Origin: Streptomyces lienomycini | Lineage (GTDB): Bacteria; Actinomycetota; Actinomycetes; Streptomycetales; Streptomycetaceae | Length of the DNA: 64,000 bases | Assembly (NCBI RefSeq): GCF_027947595.1 | Contig: NZ_CP116257.1 | Location: 7,624,001-7,688,000 of the forward strand | Direction: 5' to 3' | In this document: piece after piece, positions 40,992 to 49,899 of the stretch | How the letters are laid out: every line of letters begins with the position of its first letter | How positions within the stretch are numbered: position 1 is the first letter of the stretch | Position numbers and translations under genes: made by a program | Notes under the pieces: generated by a model | Database searches by the model: none | What the model was told of the DNA's origin: nothing | What the model saw: the letters and a program-made list of their open reading frames with translations, nothing else

Positions 40992-42059
40992 TCAGACGGC
41001 GTAGTCGCCCACCAGCGCCGCGCCGCTCTCGTGGTCTGCCCGGTCGGTGATCTCGCCGGCCACCCAGGCGTCCACGCCGCGGTCGGCGAGGGTCGTCAGG
41101 GCGACGTCCGTCGATTCCTCGGGCACGATCGCGATCATGCCCACGCCCATGTTGAGGGTCTTCTCCAGCTCCAGGCGCTCGACCCGGCCGGTCCGGCCGA
41201 CGAGGTCGAAGATCGCGCCCGGGGCCCAGGTGGAGCGGTCGACCACGGCGTGCAGGCCGTCGGGGATCACGCGGGCCAGGTTGGCCGCGAGCCCGCCGCC
41301 GGTGACGTGGCTGAAGGCGTGGACCTCGGCGGTGCGCATGAGGGCCAGGCAGTCCAGGGAGTAGATCTTGGTCGGCTCCAGCAGCTCCTCGCCGAGGGTG
41401 CGGCCGAGGCCGTCGAGGTGGGCGTCCATGGACAGCCCGCCCTCGTTCAGCAGGACGTGGCGGACCAGCGAGTACCCGTTCGAGTGAAGCCCGGAGGACG
41501 CCATGGCGATCACCGCGTCACCCGTACGGATGCGATCCGGGCCGAGCAGCCGGTCGGCCTCCACGACGCCCGTACCGGCCCCGGCGACGTCGAAGTCGTC
41601 CGCGCCCAGCAGGCCGGGGTGTTCGGCCGTCTCACCGCCCACCAGGGCGCATCCGGCCAGCACGCAGCCTTCGGCGATGCCCTTGACGATGGCGGCGACA
41701 CGCTCGGGGTGGACCTTGCCGACGCAGATGTAGTCGGTCATGAAGAGCGGCTCGGCACCGCACACCACGATGTCGTCCATGACCATGGCGACCAGGTCGT
41801 GGCCGATGGTGTCGTACACACCGAGCTGCCGGGCGATGTCGACCTTGGTGCCGACGCCGTCGGTGGCGGAGGCGAGCAGCGGCCGCTCGTAGTTCTTGAG
41901 GGCGGAGGCGTCGAAGAGCCCGGCGAAGCCGCCGAGGCCGCCGAGGACCTCGGGGCGCCGCGTCTTCTTGACCCATTCCTTCATGAGCTCGACGGCGCGG
42001 TCGCCCGCCTCGATGTCGACGCCGGCGGCTGCGTAGCTGGCACCAGTTGTGTCAGGCAT
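40992..42059 (-). CDS. purM: Phosphoribosylformylglycinamidine cyclo-ligase
   Basis: A 355-residue AIR synthetase from ATG 42059. It closes FGAM to AIR with ATP in purine synthesis. ATP-binding superfamily motifs are LLASATDGVGTKVDIARQL, VMDDIVVCGAEPLFMTDYI and CALVGGETAEHPGLL. ASSGLHSNGYSLVRHVLL and THVTGGGLAANLARV-like sequence (FSHVTGGGLAANLARVI) are typical. The gene is 71 nt after purF on the same strand and likely co-transcribed. Confidence 0.97.
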   Translation of the reverse strand: MPDTTGASYAAAGVDIEAGDRAVELMKEWVKKTRRPEVLGGLGGFAGLFDASALKNYERPLLASATDGVGTKVDIARQLGVYDTIGHDLVAMVMDDIVVCGAEPLFMTDYICVGKVHPERVAAIVKGIAEGCVLAGCALVGGETAEHPGLLGADDFDVAGAGTGVVEADRLLGPDRIRTGDAVIAMASSGLHSNGYSLVRHVLLNEGGLSMDAHLDGLGRTLGEELLEPTKIYSLDCLALMRTAEVHAFSHVTGGGLAANLARVIPDGLHAVVDRSTWAPGAIFDLVGRTGRVERLELEKTLNMGVGMIAIVPEESTDVALTTLADRGVDAWVAGEITDRADHESGAALVGDYAV

Positions 42060-42130
42060 GACGATGAGAACCTTCGTGTCGTACGGCAGGGAGGCCGGGG
42101 GGAAGCCCGGGATGCCTGTGGAACGGACGG

Positions 42131-43657
42131 CTACGGGCGACGGATGGCGTCGGCGGCGGCCGTACCGGCGGGCCCGGCGGCCAGCTCGGTCTCCAGGAGC
42201 TGCTTGCCGAGCAGCTCGGGGTCGGGGAGCTCCATCGGGTACTCGCCGTCGAAGCAGGCGCGGCACAGGTTCGGCTTGGCGATGGTCGTCGACTCGATCA
42301 TGCCGTCGATGGAGATGTACGCCAGCGAGTCGGCGCCCATCGAGCTGCCGATCTCCTCGACGCTCATGCCGTTGGCGATGAGTTCGGCGCGGGTGGCGAA
42401 GTCGATGCCGAAGAAGCAGGGCCACTTCACGGGCGGGGACGAGATCCGGATGTGGATCTCGGCGGCGCCGGCCTCGCGGAGCATGCGGACCAGGGCCCGC
42501 TGGGTGTTGCCGCGGACGATGGAGTCGTCGACGACGACCAGCCGCTTGCCCTTGATGACTTCCTTCAAGGGGTTCAGCTTGAGGCGGATGCCCAGCTGGC
42601 GGATGGTCTGCGAGGGCTGGATGAAGGTCCGGCCGACGTAGGCGTTCTTCACCAGGCCGTTGCCGAAGGGGATGCCGGAGGCCTCGGCGTATCCGATCGC
42701 GGCGGGGGTGCCGGACTCCGGCGTCGCTATGACGAGATCGGCCTCGGCGGGGGCCTCCTTCGCCAGCCGGCGGCCCATCTCGACACGCGAGAGGTAGACG
42801 TTGCGGCCGGCGATGTCGGTGTCGGGGCGGGCCAGGTAGACGTACTCGAAGACACAGCCCTTGGGCTTCGCTTCTGCGAATCGGGAGGTGCGCAGGCCGT
42901 TCTCGTCGATGGCGACGAACTCGCCCGGCTCGATCTCGCGGACGAAGCTGGCGCCGCAGATGTCGAGGGCGGCGGACTCGGAGGCGACCACCCAGCCGCG
43001 CTCGAGGCGGCCGAGGACCAGCGGGCGGATGCCCTGCGGGTCGCGGGCGGCGTAGAGGGTGTGCTCGTCCATGAAGACGAGGGAGAAGGCACCGCGCACC
43101 TGGGGCAGCACCTTGCCGGCCGCCTCCTCGACGGTCAGCGGCTTGCCGTCGTCGTCGACCTGGCCCGCGAGCAGCGCGGTGACCAGGTCGGTGTCGTTGG
43201 TCGCCGCGACGCGGGTGGAGCGGCCGTCCTGCTTGGGCAGGTCGGCGACCAGCTCGGCGAGCTGGGCGGTGTTGACGAGGTTGCCGTTGTGCCCGAGCGC
43301 GATGGAACCCTGCGCGGTGGCACGGAACGTCGGCTGGGCGTTCTCCCACACGGAGGCACCGGTGGTCGAGTAGCGGGCGTGACCGACCGCGATGTGACCC
43401 TGGAGCGAACCGAGCGAGGTCTCGTCGAAGACCTGGGACACCAGGCCCATGTCCTTGAAGACGAGGATCTGGGAGCCGTTGCTGACCGCGATTCCCGCGG
43501 ATTCCTGGCCCCGATGCTGGAGGGCGTACAGCCCGAAGTAGGAGAGCTTTGCGACCTCTTCACCCGGAGCCCAGACACCGAAGACGCCGCATGCGTCCTG
43601 GGGGCCCTTCTCGCCGGGAAGCAGATCGTGATTGAGTCGACCGTCACCACGTGGCAC
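42131..43657 (-). CDS. purF: Amidophosphoribosyltransferase
   Basis: A 508-residue enzyme for the first committed step: PRPP plus glutamine to phosphoribosylamine. The start GTG 43657 has a TACACT box exactly 7 nt upstream. A propeptide precedes Cys23 in GPQDACGVFGVW, the N-terminal nucleophile of the glutaminase after cleavage. The glutaminase domain has YSTTGASVWENAQP and LGHNGNLVNT. The PRPP-binding loop of the transferase is LVVVDDSIVRGNTQ at ~375. Cysteines in CFFGIDF and NLCRACFDGEYP match the Fe-S-containing Bacillus type. purM follows. Confidence 0.97.
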   Translation of the reverse strand: MPRGDGRLNHDLLPGEKGPQDACGVFGVWAPGEEVAKLSYFGLYALQHRGQESAGIAVSNGSQILVFKDMGLVSQVFDETSLGSLQGHIAVGHARYSTTGASVWENAQPTFRATAQGSIALGHNGNLVNTAQLAELVADLPKQDGRSTRVAATNDTDLVTALLAGQVDDDGKPLTVEEAAGKVLPQVRGAFSLVFMDEHTLYAARDPQGIRPLVLGRLERGWVVASESAALDICGASFVREIEPGEFVAIDENGLRTSRFAEAKPKGCVFEYVYLARPDTDIAGRNVYLSRVEMGRRLAKEAPAEADLVIATPESGTPAAIGYAEASGIPFGNGLVKNAYVGRTFIQPSQTIRQLGIRLKLNPLKEVIKGKRLVVVDDSIVRGNTQRALVRMLREAGAAEIHIRISSPPVKWPCFFGIDFATRAELIANGMSVEEIGSSMGADSLAYISIDGMIESTTIAKPNLCRACFDGEYPMELPDPELLGKQLLETELAAGPAGTAAADAIRRP

Positions 43658-43664
43658 GCCACCG

Positions 43665-43670
43665 AGTGTA
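43665..43670 (-). promoter_or_regulatory. -10 hexamer of purF (leaderless)
   Basis: TACACT on the minus strand, 7 nt before the GTG start of purF, with no ribosome binding site between. Confidence 0.55.
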
Positions 43671-43719
43671 GGCGAGGTCGACCACTGGTCCGAATTGGGG
43701 ACGGGGGCTCACCGGCGGC

Positions 43720-44595
43720 TCACTGTCCGGCGACGGCGCGGATCGTGGTGCCGTCTTCGCTGGTCAGCGTGAGGGTTTCATGATCGATCCGGTATTCGGC
43801 CCGGCCGCCGAAGAGGCCCAGTATCCGCTTCTCGGCATCCATGAGTGAGCCTTCGCACACCATTCGGGTGGTGGACGGGGCGCCGAGGGTGATACGGCCG
43901 TCGCTGACGGTGGCGTCGGCGTTGACGCGGTTGCAGGGGAGCCGTCCGGAGACGGTCTTCGCGTCCTGGTCGAAGGTGAGGACGGCGCGGCCCTTCCCGC
44001 CCCGCTGCCCCGGGGTGTCCACGGTCCACTTCGTCCCGTAGAGGGACGCGTCCTGGGACCTGCTGAGCCGGACGGTGTCGCCGTCGGCGGTGGTGAGGGT
44101 GAGCCGCTCCCCCTCGTTCCGCGTGGTGAGCGAGCCGGTGGTGAGGGTGCGGCCGAGGGACTTCTCGAAGTCGGCGGGGGTGTTGGCGCAGGCCTTCTCG
44201 GTGAACATGGCGTCGCTGAGCCGGACGCGGCCGCCGTCCCCTTCGACGTCGGCGCGGGCGCTGAAGCTGTTACAGCCGGTGCTGCCCGCGGCTTCGCCGC
44301 CGTCGTCGATCCGTACGTGGGCCGTGTCGGGCGCCCGGTGGGTGGTGCCGTCGATGGTGACGCTGTCGATGCTCCACCGGACGCCGGTGATGGGCTGTCC
44401 CTCCGCGCCCACGGAGCCGCTCCCGGCGTCGTCGGCCGCCTCGCTGCCGCAGGCCGCGGCGAGCGGGACGAGCGCGGCGACGGCCGCCACGGTCGCGCTC
44501 AGGGTCATGCTGCGCTGCGGCTTCCGCCCGCTCTGCCTGCTCTTCCTGCTCTTCCTGCTCTTCCTGCTCTTCCTGCTCTGCCTGTACATGCCCAT
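43720..44595 (-). CDS. META-domain lipoprotein
   Basis: A 291-residue exported protein. The N region is an unusual basic repeat, SRKSRKSRKSRKSRQSGRK, then the signal helix TLSATVAAVAALVPLAAACG with a lipobox Cys at ~49. ATG 44595 is used, but MTLSATV at residue 30 could be the true start. Two META/HslJ-like domains follow: residues ~68-175 (TGVRWSIDSVTIDG, STGCNSFSARADV) and ~180-290 (YGTKWTVDT, GRLPCNRVNADATV). Such proteins are heat- or stress-linked surface proteins with unknown role. It is transcribed towards purF, which has its own promoter. Confidence 0.82.
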   Translation of the reverse strand: MGMYRQSRKSRKSRKSRKSRQSGRKPQRSMTLSATVAAVAALVPLAAACGSEAADDAGSGSVGAEGQPITGVRWSIDSVTIDGTTHRAPDTAHVRIDDGGEAAGSTGCNSFSARADVEGDGGRVRLSDAMFTEKACANTPADFEKSLGRTLTTGSLTTRNEGERLTLTTADGDTVRLSRSQDASLYGTKWTVDTPGQRGGKGRAVLTFDQDAKTVSGRLPCNRVNADATVSDGRITLGAPSTTRMVCEGSLMDAEKRILGLFGGRAEYRIDHETLTLTSEDGTTIRAVAGQ

Positions 44596-44661
44596 TCGAC
44601 GGAGACGGGGAGGTTCCGGTTCCGTCCCTCCCTCTCCCCTTCCTCCCTCCCCGGCTTCCCG

Positions 44662-45459
44662 TCAGCTCAGCAGCGGCAGCAGGGCACCGAGGTCGGCCCG
44701 CTCCCCGCTCGCGCTCACCTTCGCCCCGTCCAGGGCGTCCTCCCAGGTCAGCCGTCCGGTGGCCAGCCGGACCCAGGTGAGCGGGTCGGTCTCGACGACG
44801 TTGGGCGGGGTGCCCCGGGTGTGCCGGGGGCCCTCGACGCACTGCACGACGGCGTACGGCGGGACCCGCACCTCGGTCGAGCCGCCGGGGGCCTTGACGG
44901 CGAGCGCGTCGGCCAGCAGCCGGGTCGCCGCGGCCAGGGCCTGCCGGTCGTGCGGGATGTCGAGGCCGGGGACCGCGGCGTTCAGGTCGTCGGTGTGCAC
45001 GACCAGCTCGACGGTGCGGGTGACGACGTAGTCGGCCAGCGGCAGGGCACCCGCGCTGGTGGGGAGGAGCCTGGCGCCGGGCCGGGTGTCGAGTCGCTCG
45101 GTGAAGCGCCGCTCGACCTCGGCGAGGTGGGCGTCGAGATCGGGGTGCTCGGCGGAAAGCCGACGTGCCGTCCCGGCGATGGCGTCCGCGTCGGCGGCGA
45201 TGGCGAACGGCCAGTCGAGCAGCCGCCCGTCCTGCCGCGCGGGTTCGGGCTCGTCCAGCAGCCGGTCCACTGCGGTCAGCGCCATCCCGACGTGCGCGAC
45301 CAGCTCCCGCACGGTCCAGTCCCCGAGCCGGGTCGGCAGCGCGAGCTGCTCGGGGGCGAGGGTGCGGACGGCCGCCCGTACGTTGCCGAACTGGGCGAGA
45401 ACGGCGGCACGGGTGCGGGCGGGGTCGTAGGCGCGGGGGCGTTTCCTGGCGGGCGGCAT
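44662..45459 (-). CDS. Maleylpyruvate-isomerase-like (DinB fold) protein
   Basis: A 265-residue protein from ATG 45459; a TAGGCT box lies 7 nt upstream. It has the mycothiol-dependent four-helix fold: FGNVRAAVRTLAPEQLALPT, LGDWTVRELVAHVGMALTAV (first His), and LADYVVTRTVELVVHTDDLN (Glu and His). These match the metal-binding triad of the family. A C-terminal SCP2-like domain follows (PLTWVRLATGRLTWEDAL). The reaction is unknown; relatives transfer or isomerise using mycothiol. Upstream of it is a decayed reading frame at 45599-45811. Confidence 0.82.
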   Translation of the reverse strand: MPPARKRPRAYDPARTRAAVLAQFGNVRAAVRTLAPEQLALPTRLGDWTVRELVAHVGMALTAVDRLLDEPEPARQDGRLLDWPFAIAADADAIAGTARRLSAEHPDLDAHLAEVERRFTERLDTRPGARLLPTSAGALPLADYVVTRTVELVVHTDDLNAAVPGLDIPHDRQALAAATRLLADALAVKAPGGSTEVRVPPYAVVQCVEGPRHTRGTPPNVVETDPLTWVRLATGRLTWEDALDGAKVSASGERADLGALLPLLS

Positions 45460-45466
45460 GGCGGTG

Positions 45467-45472
45467 AGCCTA
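45467..45472 (-). promoter_or_regulatory. -10 hexamer of 44662-45459 gene (leaderless)
   Basis: TAGGCT on the minus strand, exactly 7 nt before the ATG at 45459. Confidence 0.5.
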
Positions 45473-45598
45473 GAGCCTGTCCGGCGGAGCAGGACGCACG
45501 GAAGGCGCGGTACCTCATCGACGCCGGCCGGCCGGCGATGTCGCCGCCCGGGGGCCGCGGCGGGTAGGCGGTCCGGCTGCGCATGCGGAGCGGGCCCT

Positions 45599-45811
45599 TC
45601 ATCGGTGCGTCCGCGATCCGGGGCCGGCCGGCAGGACGCCCGTCTGGCCGGTGAAGAACCAGCGGATGCCGGTGGCGGTGCCGGTCCGTTCGCCCGCCTC
45701 CGTGCTGTAGATCTCGCGGTCGTGCGGGATCCCGGTGTCCGGGTCGAAGCTGTCCTCGTCGAGGACGCGGTGCGTGATGGTGCCGCCCGCGTCGGAGAGG
45801 CCCAGCAGGTG
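45599..45811 (-). pseudogene. Coding-like remnant without a start
   Basis: A minus-strand frame ending in TGA at 45599 encodes about 70 residues including HLLGLSDAGGTITHRVLDED, then IPHDREIYSTEAGERTGTAT and GIRWFFTGQTGVLP. Almost every codon ends in G or C, as in real Streptomyces genes. It has no start codon or ribosome binding site, and its upstream part shifts frame at about 45812-45816 (LRLPGIARIPDFAR in a second frame). It looks like the 3' end of a lost gene. I do not recognise it. Confidence 0.5.
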
Positions 45812-45812
45812 T

Positions 45813-46706
45813 CTAGTCGCGCGAAGTCGGGGATACGGGCGATGCCGGGGAGCCGGAGGGCACGGTGGCCGGTTCCGGGGCGTCGAAGACCTCGCCGTTG
45901 CGCGGTACGCCGATGCCGCGCCAGGTGAAGCGGATGCCCCGCGCGGTGTCCGGGTCGGGGCCGTCCATCAGCTGGAAGTGGACGTGCGGCTCGGTGGAGT
46001 TGCCGGAGTTGCCGCACCGGGCGAGGACCTGGCCGGCGCGGACCCGGTCGCCCTCGCGGACGGTGCGGGAACCCCGCTGCACGTGGGCGTACAGGGCGTG
46101 GGTGCCGTCGCCGAGGTCGAGGACGAGGTGGTTGCCGACGATGCGGCGGACGCCCGCCATCTCCCGCACCGAGCCCTCGACGACCATCAGGTACAGCAGC
46201 GCGGGCAACGAGGTGCGGCTCAGGTGGTCGCGCCGGCCGTCCTCGACCCGTACGACCGTGCCGTCGGCCACCGCGAGGAGCGGGGCGCCGAACGCCGGGA
46301 AGTCGCGGGGGCGCCGGGCGAGGGGCCACAGGGCGCGGAAGCCGGGGCGGGCGCCGGGCTCCGGTTCGGCGACGAGGTCGATGGCGAAGGTCTGCCCGTA
46401 GGCGTGGATGCCGTGGCTCGGGGTCCGGTCGGCCGGGCTGTTCAGCGCGGACCAGCGGCCGGCGACCGGCGGGGCGACCTCGACGGGCTCGCGGGACCTG
46501 CCGGGTGCGTCCGGGGCGCCGCCGTTCCAGCGGTTGACCACGGTGATCAGGACGTAGGCGAGGACCAGCGGCAGGAAGACGCACCACCACGGAACGCCCG
46601 GGTCGAAGAGGACACCGACGGCCACCAGGGCGACGAAGGCGAGTTGCAGCGCCCGGAAGGTGACCATGGCGAGCTTGCGCGCGGACAGTACGGACTGGAC
46701 GGACAT
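45813..46706 (-). CDS. Membrane-anchored M23-family peptidase domain protein
   Basis: A 297-residue protein from ATG 46706 with AAGGGGGAACG upstream. Two N-terminal hydrophobic helices (ALQLAFVALVAVGVLF and WWCVFLPLVLAYVLITVV) anchor it. The M23 domain has HAYGQTFAIDLVAEPEPG (HxxxxxxxD), a LAVADGTVVRVEDG strand and the HVHFQLMDG motif. The C-terminal ~20 residues lose codon bias (PATVPSGSPASPVSPTSRD) and may be an artefact of the frame disruption just downstream. It is transcribed after the ArsR-type gene, 37 nt away, so the two are probably one operon. Confidence 0.83.
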   Translation of the reverse strand: MSVQSVLSARKLAMVTFRALQLAFVALVAVGVLFDPGVPWWCVFLPLVLAYVLITVVNRWNGGAPDAPGRSREPVEVAPPVAGRWSALNSPADRTPSHGIHAYGQTFAIDLVAEPEPGARPGFRALWPLARRPRDFPAFGAPLLAVADGTVVRVEDGRRDHLSRTSLPALLYLMVVEGSVREMAGVRRIVGNHLVLDLGDGTHALYAHVQRGSRTVREGDRVRAGQVLARCGNSGNSTEPHVHFQLMDGPDPDTARGIRFTWRGIGVPRNGEVFDAPEPATVPSGSPASPVSPTSRD

Positions 46707-46743
46707 CGTTCCCCCTTGTTCGTGACGGTCCTGACGGTCGCGG

Positions 46744-47247
46744 TCAGTTCCGCGCGGTCGACAGCGCCACCAGCAGCGGTACGACGCGCCCCGGCGGCAC
46801 CTCGTGGCGGCCCCGGCCGGTGGTGTGCAGCCAGCCGGCGCCGGTGAGCTGGCGCAGGTGGTGGTAGATCTGGCCGGTCGTGCCCATTCCGTCCAGCTCC
46901 GCCAGCTCGGCGGCGGTGCGTCGGCCGCCGAGCACCTCCCGCAGCAGCCGCAGCCGCACGGGGTGCCCGAGTGCGGCGAACACCTCGGCGGACTCGGTCC
47001 AGTCGGCGTCCAGCAGACCTTCGGTGAGCGCGCCGTGCTGCCAGGCGTACTGCTCCCCGGTCGGCAGGCGCACGGAGCCGGTGAACAGGACACCCCCGGC
47101 TTCCGCCCCCAGCCCGGCGAGCTGCTCCTTCAGGCCTTCCAGGGCCCAGAGGTCGCCCTCCTTCGGGCGGGAGGCGGGCCGGTCGGCGGCTTCCAGGGCG
47201 GCGAGGCGCCGTTCGAGGTCGGCCACGCGCTGTTCCAGTTGCTTCAC
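46744..47247 (-). CDS. ArsR/HTH_20-type regulator with coiled-coil N terminus
   Basis: GTG 47247 is chosen as start, giving 167 residues, because a TTG start at 47283 would translate straight through an operator-like dyad. The N-terminal helix QLEQRVADLERRLAALEAAD forms a coiled coil. The winged HTH is at ~90-155: EVFAALGHPVRLRLLREVLG, RTAAELAELDGMGTTGQIYH and HLRQLTGAGWLHTTGRGRHE. It likely represses itself and the downstream M23 gene through the palindrome at 47253-47278. The ligand is unknown; metal-binding cysteines are absent. Confidence 0.83.
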   Translation of the reverse strand: MKQLEQRVADLERRLAALEAADRPASRPKEGDLWALEGLKEQLAGLGAEAGGVLFTGSVRLPTGEQYAWQHGALTEGLLDADWTESAEVFAALGHPVRLRLLREVLGGRRTAAELAELDGMGTTGQIYHHLRQLTGAGWLHTTGRGRHEVPPGRVVPLLVALSTARN

Positions 47248-47252
47248 TTCTT

Positions 47253-47278
47253 CGAGATTACGTACGTTCGTAATCTCG
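47253..47278. promoter_or_regulatory. ArsR-type operator palindrome
   Basis: CGAGATTACG-TACGTT-CGTAATCTCG has perfect 10-bp arms and ends 5 nt upstream of the GTG start at 47247. Its 12-2-12-like form and AT-rich ATTACG core suit an ArsR-family repressor. It probably overlaps the promoter. Confidence 0.75.
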
Positions 47279-47373
47279 CGCAAGCTTCACTCGTACGTGT
47301 GTCTGACGGTGGAAGCTCGCCCTGGAGCGCCGCCCCCTGGAAACACTGGTCCGCGCCTGGAAGGAGGTGCAAC

Positions 47374-47580
47374 ATGACGGTTATGGCCGAGCACACGTCT
47401 CAGATGTCGGTGGACGAGTTCGAAACGATCGCTTCCGCCGCTCCCGAGACCGTCACGCTGGAGTTCATTGACGGACGGATCGGGACCAAAGCAGTGACCG
47501 ACGGAGACCACACCACTGTCTTGTCTTGGCTGACCCGGCGCTGTATGCAGAGCCGGCCCGAACGGAACCACGTCCGCTGA
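47374..47580 (+). pseudogene. Truncated Uma2-family (DUF820) endonuclease-like gene
   Basis: A 68-residue frame, ATG 47374, with AAGGAGG upstream. MSVDEFETIASAAPETVTLE and FIDGRIGTKAVTDGDH are the N-terminal part of a Uma2 domain, normally ~190 residues. The frame stops after RCMQSRPERNHVR, before the catalytic region, and no remainder follows. It is probably a gene fragment. The fully intact expression signals argue for recent loss. Confidence 0.75.
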
Positions 47581-47587
47581 AACACAG

Positions 47588-47619
47588 AGGTCCCGTCCGG
47601 AAGCTTCCGGACGGGACCT
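47588..47619. terminator. Bidirectional terminator of purL and the Uma2 remnant
   Basis: A perfect 32-bp palindrome, AGGTCCCGTCCGGAAG and its complement, lies 22 nt past the purL stop and 8 nt past the Uma2 stop. Confidence 0.85.
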
Positions 47620-47640
47620 CTGTTCGCAGCGGGCCTGCGG

Positions 47641-49899
47641 CTACGCCAGCAGCCCCGGGATCGTCCCCTCGTGGGCCTCGCGCAGCTCGGTCAGGGGGAG
47701 GGTGAACTCGCCCTGGACCTCGACCGCGTCGCCGTCGACCACGCCGATGCGGGTGACGGGCAGGCCGCGGGCGCCGCACATGTCGTTGAAGCGGAGCTCC
47801 TCCGAGCGCGGGACGGCGACGACCGCGCGGCCGGCCGACTCCGAGAAGAGGAAGGTGAACGCGTCGAGCCCGTCCGGGACGACCAGACGCGCGCCCTTGC
47901 CGCCCAGCAGCGCCGACTCGACGACCGCCTGGACCAGACCGCCGTCGGACAGGTCGTGCGCGGAGTCGATCATGCCGTCGCGGGAGGCGGAGATCAGGAT
48001 CTCGCCGAGCAGGCGCTCTCGCTCCAGGTCGACCTTCGGGGGCAGGCCGCCGAGGTGGTCGTGGATCACCTGGGACCAGGCCGAGCCGCCGAACTCCTCA
48101 CGCGTGTCGCCCAGCAGGTACAGCAGCTGGCCGTCCTCCTGGAAGGCGACCGGCGTGCGGCGGGCCACGTCGTCGATGACGCCGAGGACCGCGACCACCG
48201 GGGTGGGGTGGATGGCGGCCTCGCCCGTCTGGTTGTAGAGGGAGACGTTGCCGCCCGTGACCGGGGTGCCGAGCTGCAGGCAGCCGTCGGCCAGACCGCG
48301 CACGGCCTCCGCGAACTGCCACATGACCGCCGGGTCCTCCGGCGAGCCGAAGTTCAGGCAGTCGGAGACCGCCAGCGGCTTCGCGCCGGTCGTGGCGACG
48401 TTGCGGTAGGCCTCCGCGAGCGCCAGCTGCGCGCCCGTGTACGGGTCGAGCTTGGCGTAGCGGCCGTTGCCGTCGGTCGCGATGGCGACGCCGAGGCCGG
48501 ACTCCTCGTCCACGCGGATCATGCCCGAGTCCTCGGGCTGGGCGAGGACCGTGTTGCCCTGCACGAAGTGGTCGTACTGCTGGGTGATCCACTGCTTGGA
48601 CGCCTGGTTCGGGGAGCCGACCAGCCGACGGACCTGGTCCGCCAGCTCCTCGCCCGTCTTCGGCCGGGGCAGCTTGTTCGCGTCGTCGGCCTGGAGGGCG
48701 TCCTGCCAGTCCGGGCGGGCGTAGGGGCGCTCGTAGACCGGGCCGTCGTGGGCGACCGTGCGCGGGTCGACGTCGACGATCTTGCCGCCGTGCCAGAAGA
48801 TCTCCAGGCGGTCGCCGTCCGTGACCTCACCGATCACCGTGGCGATGACGTCCCACTTGTCGCAGATCTCCAGGAAGCGGTCGACCTTCTCCGGCTCGAC
48901 CACCGCGCACATGCGTTCCTGCGACTCGCTCATGAGGATTTCCTCGGGCGAGAGCGTGGAGTCGCGCAGCGGCACGTCGTCCAGGGTGACGCGCATGCCG
49001 CCCGAGCCGTTCGACGCCAGTTCGCTGGTCGCGCAGGACAGGCCCGCCGCTCCCAGGTCCTGGATGCCGACGACCAGCTTCTCGGCGAACGCCTCCAGGG
49101 TGCACTCGATGAGGAGCTTCTCCTGGAAGGGGTCGCCGACCTGGACGGCGGGGCGCTTGGACGGCTTGGCGTCGTCGAAGGTCTCGGAGGCGAGGATCGA
49201 CGCGCCGCCGATGCCGTCGCCGCCGGTGCGGGCGCCGTACAGGATGACCTTGTTGCCCGCGCCGGACGCCTTGGCGAGGTGGATGTCCTCGTGCCGCATG
49301 ACGCCGATGGCACCGGCGTTGACCAGCGGGTTGCCCTGGTAGCAGGCGTCGAAGACGACCTCGCCGCCGATGTTGGGCAGGCCCAGGCAGTTGCCGTAGC
49401 CGCCGATGCCGGCGACGACGCCGGGCAGGACGCGCTTGGTGTCCGGGTGGTCCGCGGCGCCGAAGCGCAGGGGGTCCACGACGGCGACCGGGCGGGCGCC
49501 CATCGCGATGATGTCGCGGACGATGCCGCCGACGCCCGTGGCCGCGCCCTGGTAGGGCTCCACGTAGGAGGGGTGGTTGTGCGACTCGACCTTGAAGGTG
49601 ACCGCGTAGCCCTGGCCGACGTCGACCACACCGGCGTTCTCGCCGATGCCGACGAGCATCGCCTCGGACTCGGGGGCCTTCTCGCCGAACTGGCGCAGGT
49701 GGACCTTGCTGCTCTTGTACGAGCAGTGCTCGGACCACATGACGGAGTACATGGCCAGCTCCGCCCCGGTGGGGCGGCGGCCGAGGATCTCCACGACCCT
49801 CTCGTACTCGTCCTTCTTCAGGCCCAGCTCGGCCCAGGGCAGCTCGACGTCGGGGGTCGCGGCCGCGTTGTCGACCGTGTCCAGAGGCGTCCGGCTCAT
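47641..49899 (-). CDS. purL: Phosphoribosylformylglycinamidine synthase subunit PurL
   Basis: A 752-residue synthetase subunit, ATG 49899, overlapping the purQ stop (ATGA). It converts FGAR to FGAM with ATP and ammonia. Residues ~45-75 hold [22 protein letters not shown]-binding superfamily motifs are [20 protein letters not shown] and [20 protein letters not shown]. The second lobe has [15 protein letters not shown] and [15 protein letters not shown]. It is the short form without a glutaminase domain, so it needs PurQ and PurS, encoded just upstream in the same operon. Confidence 0.97.
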   Translation of the reverse strand: MSRTPLDTVDNAAATPDVELPWAELGLKKDEYERVVEILGRRPTGAELAMYSVMWSEHCSYKSSKVHLRQFGEKAPESEAMLVGIGENAGVVDVGQGYAVTFKVESHNHPSYVEPYQGAATGVGGIVRDIIAMGARPVAVVDPLRFGAADHPDTKRVLPGVVAGIGGYGNCLGLPNIGGEVVFDACYQGNPLVNAGAIGVMRHEDIHLAKASGAGNKVILYGARTGGDGIGGASILASETFDDAKPSKRPAVQVGDPFQEKLLIECTLEAFAEKLVVGIQDLGAAGLSCATSELASNGSGGMRVTLDDVPLRDSTLSPEEILMSESQERMCAVVEPEKVDRFLEICDKWDVIATVIGEVTDGDRLEIFWHGGKIVDVDPRTVAHDGPVYERPYARPDWQDALQADDANKLPRPKTGEELADQVRRLVGSPNQASKQWITQQYDHFVQGNTVLAQPEDSGMIRVDEESGLGVAIATDGNGRYAKLDPYTGAQLALAEAYRNVATTGAKPLAVSDCLNFGSPEDPAVMWQFAEAVRGLADGCLQLGTPVTGGNVSLYNQTGEAAIHPTPVVAVLGVIDDVARRTPVAFQEDGQLLYLLGDTREEFGGSAWSQVIHDHLGGLPPKVDLERERLLGEILISASRDGMIDSAHDLSDGGLVQAVVESALLGGKGARLVVPDGLDAFTFLFSESAGRAVVAVPRSEELRFNDMCGARGLPVTRIGVVDGDAVEVQGEFTLPLTELREAHEGTIPGLLA

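Noticed and set aside
47248..47283. TTG start for the ArsR-type gene
   Set aside because: The sequence is a perfect dyad and lacks a ribosome binding site; GTG 47247 fits better.
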